Source: Micromonospora citrea (lineage in GTDB: Bacteria; Actinomycetota; Actinomycetes; Mycobacteriales; Micromonosporaceae). Taken from it: a DNA stretch of 64,000 bases. Both the position numbers and the translations under genes were made by a program. The number at the start of each line of letters is the position of its first letter. Position 1 is the stretch's first letter. Positions 50,057 through 56,933 of this stretch are shown here, piece after piece. Location of the stretch: the NCBI RefSeq assembly GCF_900090315.1, contig NZ_FMHZ01000002.1:5922501-5986500 (forward strand), in the 5' to 3' direction. The notes below the pieces were generated by a model. It saw nothing but the letters and a program-made list of their open reading frames with translations. It searched no databases and had not been told where the DNA came from.

Positions 50057-51151
50057 ATGAGCACGCTCGACCGCCGCGCCCTCAACCGGGCGCTCCTGGC
50101 CCGCCAGCTCCTGCTGCGGCGGCACGACATGCCGGTCACCGACGCCCTCGAGCACCTCGTGGGGTTGCAGGCGCAGGAGCCGCTGGAGCCGTACGTCGGG
50201 TTGTGGAGCCGTCTGGCCGGCTTCCAGCCGCCGGCACTGGCCGAGCTGCTGGTGAGCCGGCGGGCGGTCCGCACGCTGCTGATGCGTCGCACCCTTCACC
50301 TGGTCACCGCCCGCGACTGTCTCGCCCTGCGGCCGGTGCACCAGGCGATGCTGGTCAAACGCATGTGGTCCACGCTGCGTCGGATGCTGCCCGGCGTCGA
50401 CCTCGACGAGCTGGCGAAACTGGGCCGGCCGGTGTTCGAGGAGCGGCCGCGGATGCTGACCGAGGCGGCCCGCGAGATCGCCGACCGCTGGCCGGGAGTG
50501 GAGCCGCGCTGGCTCGGCGACGCGCTCAGCACACTGGTGCCGCTCGTGCAGGTGCCACCCCGCGGCGTCTGGGGCCAGCGCGGCGCCGCGCACAACACGA
50601 CGGTCGAGGCGTGGTTGGGCCGCCCGTTGGAACCCGAGTCGCCGGCCACCGTCGACGCGCTGGTCCTGCGCTACCTCGCCGCTCACGGCCCGGCGGCCGC
50701 CGCCGACATCCGTGCCTGGTCGGGGCTGAGCGGGCTGCGGGAGTCCGTCCAACGGTTGCGCCCGCGGCTGCGGACCTTCCGCGACGAACGCGGCCGCGAG
50801 CTGCTCGACGTGCCCGACGGCGCGCTGCCCGACCCCGAGACCCCGGCGCCGCCGCGATTCCTGCCGGCTTTCGACAACGCGGTGCTCGGCTACGACGACC
50901 GCAGTCGCGTCATCGACGACGAGCATCGCGGGCTGAGCGTCACGGGCGCCCGCTTCCTGCTGGTCGACGGCCGGGTCGCGGGCACCTGGGCGGTCACCGC
51001 CGACGACGGCGCCGCGACGTTGCGGATCACGCCGCTGCGCGCGCTGACGACGGGCGAACGCGACGCCGTCGTCGCCGAGGGCGAGGACATGCTGGGCATG
51101 TTCCAGCCGGAGCCGCGCCGCGGCGACCGCGTCCTGATCGCCGACGCCTGA
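50057..51151 (+). CDS. AlkZ/YcaQ-like winged-helix DNA-binding protein
   Basis: 364 residues from the ATG at 50057. The family QxQ motif is present in HLVGLQAQEPLEPYVGLWSR (QAQ at 38-40). Three winged-helix units are predicted, with RRTLHLVTARDCLALRP after the first and the C-terminal FLPAFDNAVLGYDDRSRV block. AlkZ is a DNA glycosylase that unhooks interstrand crosslinks and YcaQ is a related enzyme. Whether this one repairs a self-made genotoxin cannot be judged; no such cluster is visible near it. Confidence 0.85.
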   Translation: MSTLDRRALNRALLARQLLLRRHDMPVTDALEHLVGLQAQEPLEPYVGLWSRLAGFQPPALAELLVSRRAVRTLLMRRTLHLVTARDCLALRPVHQAMLVKRMWSTLRRMLPGVDLDELAKLGRPVFEERPRMLTEAAREIADRWPGVEPRWLGDALSTLVPLVQVPPRGVWGQRGAAHNTTVEAWLGRPLEPESPATVDALVLRYLAAHGPAAAADIRAWSGLSGLRESVQRLRPRLRTFRDERGRELLDVPDGALPDPETPAPPRFLPAFDNAVLGYDDRSRVIDDEHRGLSVTGARFLLVDGRVAGTWAVTADDGAATLRITPLRALTTGERDAVVAEGEDMLGMFQPEPRRGDRVLIADA

Positions 51152-51177
51152 CGCAGGTGGGCGCCGTGGCAGATCCG

Positions 51178-52615
51178 GAAATGGCGTTCTCCCGCCCGCG
51201 TGCCGAGCCATGGACTCCGCCGATGCCTGAGGTGTCGGGGGACTTCGAGATCCACATCACGGCTCACGCCGCACAGGCCGACAAGCTGTCGGCGTTCGCC
51301 GCCGATCGTGGGATGAAGTTCGTCCACATCGTGCTCGACCGCGGCGCGTACGTCTCGCAACCGATGCTCACCCCGACCGGGCGAGGCACCCTGACCGAGC
51401 AGCACGCCGCGGTGCGGCGCTGGCAGGGCGAACTGCGCGAGGCCGACATCCACCCGTGCCGCTCGAAGATCGAGGCCGCGCCGTGGTGCGCCGGCGTGCC
51501 GCAGTCGGACGAGCAGGCCGCCACCGAGCCGGGCGACCGGTACTTCGAGCATCACGTCAAACTGCTGCTGTTCCGCCCGGCGGTGGCGGATCTGCTGGCC
51601 TCACCGACCTGGTCGCGGCGCACGGCGCGCGGCTGTCCCGCAACGCCCGCCGGGAGCTGGCCGACGGCGCGCAGGAACGGTTCGTCAACCAACGCTGCCA
51701 CGGCGTCGGCCTGGCCACGGCGAGGAAGCGGCTGGACGAGCTCGTCGACACCCTCCGCGCCGCGGGCCACGAGCCCACGGCGGTGGAGCAGGAGTACGTC
51801 GTGTTCGACAGCGACCGCCACCACGACCATGGCTGGCTCGACTCGCCCACGCCGACGGCGAGCGGTTGGGCCCGGGACCGCGAGACCCGGATGAGGTCCG
51901 CGCCGGCCGGCACCCCGCACTACCCGCCGACCTACCGGCCGCTGCCCGCCGGCCCGACGGTCCGCCAGCGGGCGGCCTTCGACCCGGCCCTCAAGCAGTA
52001 CCCGAACGCCTACCGGGCCGGCGAGCCCGACTTCCTCGTGGCGGCCACCGGCCGCTCTGGACCGACGCCCGGCGCGCCGCCATGCGCCACGTCCTGACGG
52101 CCGTCGCCGCGAGCGACTGGGGTCGGCACCTGGTCCTGCGGGGCAGCGTCACGATGGCGGCCTGGGTCGGCGACGCCGCCCGCGAGCCGGGCGACCTCGA
52201 CTTCGTCGTCACCCCGCACACCATCACCAGCGACAGCGCCGACGCCCGGGCGCTGCTCGACGAGATCAGGACCGCCGTCCGCGCCACGCCCGGCGCCGGC
52301 CTGCGACCAGACGCGATCACCGAGTCCGCCATCTGGACGTACGAACGAGCGGACGGACGCCGCCCCGTCATCCCGTTCAGCGCGCCGCAGGCGCCGGACG
52401 GCCACGTGCAGGTCGACATCACCGTCGACCAGGCCCTCGTCCGGCAGCTCATGAGGCCGGAACTCGGCGCCGAAGCCGACACGTTCACCGCCGAGACCGT
52501 GCTGTCCCGGCAGGTCGACTGGACCAACTGCACCGACGAGTATCCCGGCGTCACGGGCACCGCCGAGCAGTGGAGCAGGCGGCTGGCGCTCGCCCTCGAC
52601 CGCGCCTGGGCCTGA
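51178..52615 (+). pseudogene. Decayed AbiEii-type nucleotidyltransferase gene
   Basis: The reading frame changes twice. Part 1 (51178 to about 51595) reads FEIHITAHAAQADKLSAFAA and GDRYFEHHVKLLL; part 2 (to about 52050) LSRNARRELADGAQERFVNQ and VEQEYVVFDSDRHHDHGWLD, then DPALKQYPNAYRAGEPDF; part 3 (to 52615) RRAAMRHVLTAVAASDWGRH, LVLRGSVTMAAWVGDAAREP, GDLDFVVTPHTITSD. The GDLDFV block is the nucleotidyltransferase metal site of AbiEii/AbiGii-type proteins. About 60 codons seem deleted after HVQVDI, where an ALVRQLM block follows directly. Intact relatives of this three-part layout exist in actinomycetes, from memory. Confidence 0.65.
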
Positions 52616-52630
52616 CCCTGCCGGGGCGGA

Positions 52631-52828
52631 TCATTCGCAGCGGTCCTCGGCGCCCCGGCCGTACGGCTCGCAGCAGTCGGGGCGGTGGCGGTAGATTCGC
52701 AGGTCACGGCCGCGCCGGTGGCCGTACTCGGTGGTGATCTCGTACAGGCAGGTCTGCCAGACGACGGTCTCCCCGCCGCCGGGCACGACCTGGCCGTCGC
52801 CCGGCCCGCCGCGCAGCAGCACGTCCAC
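52631..52828 (-). CDS. Small hypothetical protein
   Basis: 65 residues from a GTG at 52828. It starts MDVLLRGGPGDGQVVPGGGE, similar to short actinomycete proteins that begin with a 'RGGPADG' motif followed by a beta-rich body, and ends with RPDCCEPYGRGAED. Cysteines in DCCEP and at the terminus might bind metal. No partner gene. It is 16 bp from the end of the decayed AbiEii-type gene (convergent). Confidence 0.45.
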   Translation of the reverse strand: MDVLLRGGPGDGQVVPGGGETVVWQTCLYEITTEYGHRRGRDLRIYRHRPDCCEPYGRGAEDRCE

Positions 52829-53016
52829 GTTCCGACGGTACGCACACCACGGGCGGGCGGGGCCGGGTATCGGATTCTGCCGTTCGCGCGAGGCCGCGGC
52901 CGGCCCTGTCGACCGGAAGGCCGTGGCCGCGGACCGCCGTCGTCAGCCACGGCCGACGGCTCGTCACCGCCGCCCGCTCGTCGCGGGGTCCGTCGGCCGG
53001 GCCCGCCCGGGCGCGC

Positions 53017-53496
53017 TCACCTGGCGGCGGGGTGCAGGCCGCCGACGAACGCGGCGAACGTGGCCCGCTCCTCCTCGGTCATCGGCGCCTTCGGAATCAT
53101 GATCGCCTGAAGCTTGCCGAACATGACGTACCAGACCTCGGACGTCTCGACGACGCGGCCGAGACCGCTCCACCGGAACCGCGACTCGGCAAGCGGGTAG
53201 GTCAGGGTGAGCCACTCGTCGTCCAACGTGATGTGCAGCCCGTCCCTGATGACGTCGGACTGCATACGCACCGACTGCGCCACCGTGATCGGCGGGATCG
53301 CCACCACGAACAGCAGCCCGAGGACCAGGACACCGTAGGCGAGCGGCGCCGACGGCTTCAGGGCCACCAGGGCGACGCCGAGGACGATCAGCACCCAGCC
53401 CATGACGCGGAGGGGTCTCAGCTGCGGCCGGAGGACGAAGTGGAGCGTCCGCCGCAGCTGTTTCTCGTCGTAGGGGACCAGCATGGAGATCCGCAT
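53017..53496 (-). CDS. YcxB-like membrane protein
   Basis: 159 residues. Two adjacent membrane helices (VMGWVLIVLGVALVALKP and YGVLVLGLLFVVAIPPITVA) followed by a soluble YcxB-type domain: ITLDDEWLTLTYPLAESRFR, WSGLGRVVETSEVWYVMF, AIMIPKAPM. Members are small membrane proteins of unknown role. No operon partner; it ends 188 bp from the small hypothetical gene. Confidence 0.75.
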   Translation of the reverse strand: MRISMLVPYDEKQLRRTLHFVLRPQLRPLRVMGWVLIVLGVALVALKPSAPLAYGVLVLGLLFVVAIPPITVAQSVRMQSDVIRDGLHITLDDEWLTLTYPLAESRFRWSGLGRVVETSEVWYVMFGKLQAIMIPKAPMTEEERATFAAFVGGLHPAAR

Positions 53497-53581
53497 CGCC
53501 GCATCCTTCCAGCCCTCGGCGGTCCCGCGCCGGCCGGCCGTCGAGCAGGGCCCTGCCGTCGCCGGTACCCGACACGCCGCG

Positions 53582-54382
53582 TCATCGGTGTCGCTTCCCG
53601 GCCGGATCCGGTGCCGGGTCCACCCGTTTGAGTTCGGTCCAGCCGCTCCAGCCCCGCGCCCGCAACAGCTCGATCAACCGACGGGCCGGCGGTACCGCCT
53701 CGAACGCCAGCCTGTCCATCAGCCCGGCCAGCGGCGGCTCGATGTCGGTGTCGTCGACGTAGTCCTCACCCCGCTCGTCGGCCATTCGCGTGACGTAGGC
53801 CGCCAGTCGGTCGGCGAGTTCCACCAGCCGGGGGTCGTCGTCGGTGCGGTCCAGCGCCTCGCTAAGAGTGTGGAAGAAGTCGATGAGCTGCGGGTCGGTG
53901 ATCTGCTCGCGCTTGCGTTCCATCCACTCCGAAACCCGCTCGGGCGAGTGCGCGGCCAGCAGGATCCAGCCGTCGCGCTCGACGCGGACGATCCGCTCGT
54001 CGACGCCGAGCGCGCGCAGCCGGTCGAGATACCCGACCACCTCCGGGGGCAGCGCCAGGCTGTCCCCGGAGGCGAGCCGGGCGATCCGCTCCCGGTGCCG
54101 CTGCCGCTGCCGGATCTGCTCCCGCAGCCGCCTGTCGATGTCCGCGACCGCCGCCGCGAACTGCTCCTCGTCGGCCCGCAGCAGCTCCCCGACGCGGGCC
54201 AGCGGAACCCCGGCCTCGGCGAGGGTGCGGATCTTGATCAGCTGCACCACGGCTCCGGCGTCGTACCTGCGGTAGCCGGAGTGGTCCCGCTCCGGCTCCG
54301 GCAGCAGCCCCTTGGCGTGGTAGTGCCGCACCGCGCGCACCGTCACTCCGGCGTACGACGCCAGCTCACCGATGGTCAGCAT
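53582..54382 (-). CDS. MerR family transcriptional regulator
   Basis: 266 residues from the ATG at 54382. Residues 1-70 are a MerR winged helix (MLTIGELASYAGVTVRAVRH, YHAKGLLPEPERDHSGYRRY). A coiled dimer helix follows, then a C-terminal helical domain (about 130-266) of the type found in TipAL-like or larger MerR proteins. It overlaps the hydrolase gene by 17 nt and is co-transcribed from the promoter with the perfect 25-bp operator at 55326-55350, so it should control its own operon. Confidence 0.9.
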   Translation of the reverse strand: MLTIGELASYAGVTVRAVRHYHAKGLLPEPERDHSGYRRYDAGAVVQLIKIRTLAEAGVPLARVGELLRADEEQFAAAVADIDRRLREQIRQRQRHRERIARLASGDSLALPPEVVGYLDRLRALGVDERIVRVERDGWILLAAHSPERVSEWMERKREQITDPQLIDFFHTLSEALDRTDDDPRLVELADRLAAYVTRMADERGEDYVDDTDIEPPLAGLMDRLAFEAVPPARRLIELLRARGWSGWTELKRVDPAPDPAGKRHR

Positions 54383-55310
54383 CCTGCCGGTCTCCTCGTC
54401 GGGGTGGATTCGCGCAGGCCGCCTGCCCGGCTGCGCCCTGCGCCCCGCGGATGATCTGGGCGATCTCCGGGGCGTGGGTGAAGACCAGCCCGTGGTCGGC
54501 GGCGAGCCAGAACGTGGCGGTCTGCGGCCGCTCGCGGACCAGCCGTTCGACGCCGGCCCGCCAGTTCCGGTTGAGCCGCGGGGCGTGCTCGCCGCCGCTG
54601 TCGCCGGCCATCGACATCGACATGACCATGCTGACGGGCCCGACGACCTTGCGGTGCAGGTCGAGGATTCCGGACCGAACCGCGTCGATCTCGATGTTGA
54701 GGTCGAGGGTCTCCTGCGCGGTGAGCAGCACCTGGCGTTCCGTGCCTCGCAGGGTCTCGTGCTGTATCGCCAGGCCCTCCCACAGCGCGAGGAACTCCGC
54801 CCTGTCGGCGTCGGTGACGAACGGTTCGGGCACCGGGTTCGCGCCGTCGATGAGGACGAGCCCGGCGACGCTCCCAGGGTGCTCGCAGGCGTGGTGCAGG
54901 GCCAGGTCCGCACCCAGCGAGTAACCCACGAGCACCGGCGCCGAGGGCAGATCGAGGCGTTCCAGCTCCGCCATCACGGCGGCGAGGTCGCTGCGGAACG
55001 CCTCGAACGAGTACCGGTCGGCGGCCGAGGCGAAGCCGTGACCCCGCAGGTCGAAGGTGATGACGTCGTGGTCGCTCCGCAGCAGCCCGATCAGCTCGTG
55101 CAGGTCCGCCTGTGTCGAGTTCAGCCCGGGGCACAGGACCAGCGGTCGTCCCCGGCCACCGCGGGACACCGGGATCGTGACGCCGTCGTGGTGGATCGTG
55201 AAGTGCCGCACGGCCGTCTCGCTCCTCTCGGGCTGCCTCCCGCCGTCGCCTTGGTTCGCGTACGCCTCGGGCACTCCGGCGACCTCGGTCGCACCGGTCT
55301 TCGTGGTCAT
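54366..55310 (-). CDS. Alpha/beta hydrolase
   Basis: 314 residues. The nucleophile elbow GYSLG (129-133, Ser131), oxyanion segment VLCPGLNST and ITFDLRGHGFASAADR are typical. The catalytic His is probably in the WLAADHGLVFTHAPE block. The first 33 residues are polar and poorly conserved; a GTG at codon 34 might be an alternative start, but a -10-like box six bases before the ATG at 55310 favours a leaderless transcript from there. Controlled by the MerR protein of the same operon. Substrate unknown. Confidence 0.85.
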   Translation of the reverse strand: MTTKTGATEVAGVPEAYANQGDGGRQPERSETAVRHFTIHHDGVTIPVSRGGRGRPLVLCPGLNSTQADLHELIGLLRSDHDVITFDLRGHGFASAADRYSFEAFRSDLAAVMAELERLDLPSAPVLVGYSLGADLALHHACEHPGSVAGLVLIDGANPVPEPFVTDADRAEFLALWEGLAIQHETLRGTERQVLLTAQETLDLNIEIDAVRSGILDLHRKVVGPVSMVMSMSMAGDSGGEHAPRLNRNWRAGVERLVRERPQTATFWLAADHGLVFTHAPEIAQIIRGAQGAAGQAACANPPRRGDRQDADHR

Positions 55311-55325
55311 GTCACCATGCTCGCC

Positions 55326-55350
55326 GGTTGACCCTGCGTCAGGGTCAACC
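55326..55350. promoter_or_regulatory. MerR-type operator and promoter of the hydrolase-merR operon
   Basis: GGTTGACCCTG-CGT-CAGGGTCAACC is a perfect palindrome with 11-bp arms. On the minus strand it contains the -35 TTGACC; 20 bp further is GAGCAT (complement of 55317-55322), ending six bases before the ATG at 55310. The long 20-bp spacer with the dyad inside it is the mark of MerR-activated promoters. Confidence 0.75.
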
Positions 55351-55582
55351 GCCGGGCGTCCCCGCCCCGGTGCGCAGCGCGGTCGTCACCGGGCACGAGG
55401 CCGTCCCGGAATTGCCGGAACGACGACCGGCCGGGCCGCTCGACGAGATTCTTCCCCGGGAAGGTCGCGCCCGCGTGGGCGTGCCGACCTGGGCCGCTCA
55501 CCGCATTGAGGGTCTCGCCGCCGCGCTCCGGCGAAATCGCGGAAAAGTTTCAACCGGCCGTTCAGCGATACCGTTTCATGGC

Positions 55583-56143
55583 ATGGTGGCTGACCAGAAT
55601 TCCACGATCGAACTCGGCATGGCAGAGCTTCGCGCCGTCGCCGGATACGCGGCGCAGTGTGCGCGGCCCGCACTGGCGATCTTCGAACGCTCCCGTCCCG
55701 ACGATGGGCGCCCGCGAGCGGCGATCGACGCCGCGCAGGCGTTCGCGGACGGAGCCAGACGGAGCAAGGCGATCCGTGACAGCGCGTGGGCGGCGAACCG
55801 GGCGTACCAGGAGACGCGCGACGCGGGCCAGACTGCGGCGAGCGACGCCGCCCGCGCGGCCGTCGCCGCCGCCAGCGCCGCATTCCTTCACCCGCTGGCG
55901 AAGGCCACCCAGGTCAAGCACATCCTCGGAGCGGCCGCTCACGCGGCCCGAGCCCTCGAACTCGACGCCGGCGACGACCCGGACGTCGGCATCGACCACA
56001 TCGAGCGGGCCGCAGGGCTGGCCGCCCCCGTCGTGGTGAGCGTGCTGGCGCGTTACCCGAACGCCCCGGGCGGCGGCGGCCGTGCGGGAGAGTTGCTGCG
56101 GCGACTCGACGCGTCGCTGCGCCGACCGCCGACCGGCCGCTGA
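55583..56143 (+). CDS. Imm-5-like putative immunity protein
   Basis: 186 residues from the ATG at 55583; the frame is open further upstream but enters the operator region. It is all-alpha and Ala-rich, with IELGMAELRAVAGYAAQCAR, LAIFERSRPDDGRPRAAIDA, AQAFADGARRSKAIRDSAWA and ATQVKHILGAAAHAARALEL. This pattern fits the Imm-5 family, proposed to neutralise toxins of polymorphic systems. No toxin gene is adjacent, so the role is uncertain. Confidence 0.6.
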   Translation: MVADQNSTIELGMAELRAVAGYAAQCARPALAIFERSRPDDGRPRAAIDAAQAFADGARRSKAIRDSAWAANRAYQETRDAGQTAASDAARAAVAAASAAFLHPLAKATQVKHILGAAAHAARALELDAGDDPDVGIDHIERAAGLAAPVVVSVLARYPNAPGGGGRAGELLRRLDASLRRPPTGR

Positions 56144-56278
56144 CCGGGACGCCCCGCACCGCGCCCTGTGCCCCGGCACGTCCGAGACGCCCCGGGCGTA
56201 CGCCGGTTCACGGCGCACGCCCGGGGCGGGAAGCAGGACGTACCGGAAGGCCCTGCCGGCCCTCGCGGTGGTCGTCGG

Positions 56279-56620
56279 TCAGCGCGACCTCTTCGTCGTC
56301 CGCTTGCGGGGTGGCGTCAACAGGTCGGCGATCGCGTTGATCGTCGACGGCACCAGGCGGTAGTAGGCCCAGACGCCGCGCTTCTCGCGTTCCAGCAGGC
56401 CGGCCTCGGTGAGGATCCGCAGGTGATGACTCACGGTCGGCTGGGACAGGCCCAGCGGCGCGGTGAGGTCACTGACGGACGCCTCGCCCTCCGGAGCGGA
56501 CTGGATCAGGCTGAGCAACCGGAGTCGGGCCGGATCGGCGAACGCCTTCAGCACTCCCGCCAGTCGCTCGGCGTCGGCACGTTTGATCGGCTCGCCGGCA
56601 AGCGGCGAGACGGCAGGCAT
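56279..56620 (-). CDS. ArsR-family regulator without metal-binding cysteines
   Basis: 113 residues from the ATG at 56620. The winged helix is intact: GVLKAFADPARLRLLSLIQS, LTAPLGLSQPTVSHHLRILT, EREKRGVWAYYRLVPS. In arsenic or cadmium sensors, the alpha-3 helix has an ELCVCDL or ACVCDL motif; here it is EASVSDL (46-52) and no other Cys is present in the protein. So it cannot sense metal in the classical way. An inverted repeat TGCGAA-N11-TTCGCA lies 46 bp before the start. Confidence 0.85.
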   Translation of the reverse strand: MPAVSPLAGEPIKRADAERLAGVLKAFADPARLRLLSLIQSAPEGEASVSDLTAPLGLSQPTVSHHLRILTEAGLLEREKRGVWAYYRLVPSTINAIADLLTPPRKRTTKRSR

Positions 56621-56665
56621 GGCAGTCCTCGCAGTTCCCACGCCCTGCATCGTTCCACCAATACC

Positions 56666-56688
56666 TGCGAAAGACTGGCAGATTCGCA
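56666..56688. promoter_or_regulatory. Candidate ArsR operator
   Basis: TGCGAA (56666-56671), 11 bp, TTCGCA (56683-56688): a perfect 6-bp dyad upstream of the arsR-like gene, where the regulator could bind its own promoter. Confidence 0.45.
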
Positions 56689-56810
56689 TCAGTACCCGAT
56701 GGCGGTCGCCAGGACAGCGGGATCCGGGCGACGGCCGGCGGAGCAACCCGCTGATGTAACGCCCCGCGACCCGTGGGCGCATACCCAACCAGACGCCAGT
56801 CGATGGCGTC

Positions 56811-56874
56811 GGGTGACAGGGACGGTGCACCCGACCATCCCCCGCCATCCGGAAGGGGCCCGTCCCTGTCACCC
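56811..56874 (-). terminator. Long inverted repeat downstream of rph
   Basis: GGGTGACAGGGACGG (56811-56825) and its perfect complement (56860-56874) enclose 34 nt that can fold further (GGTGCACC). It lies 60 bp after the rph stop in a 313-bp gap that otherwise holds only the ArsR promoter region. Probably a transcription terminator. Confidence 0.5.
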
Positions 56875-56933
56875 TGCGAGATCCTCGTCGCCGGCCCGCC
56901 GGCCACGGACAACCGCTCCCGGCCGCTGGTGGA

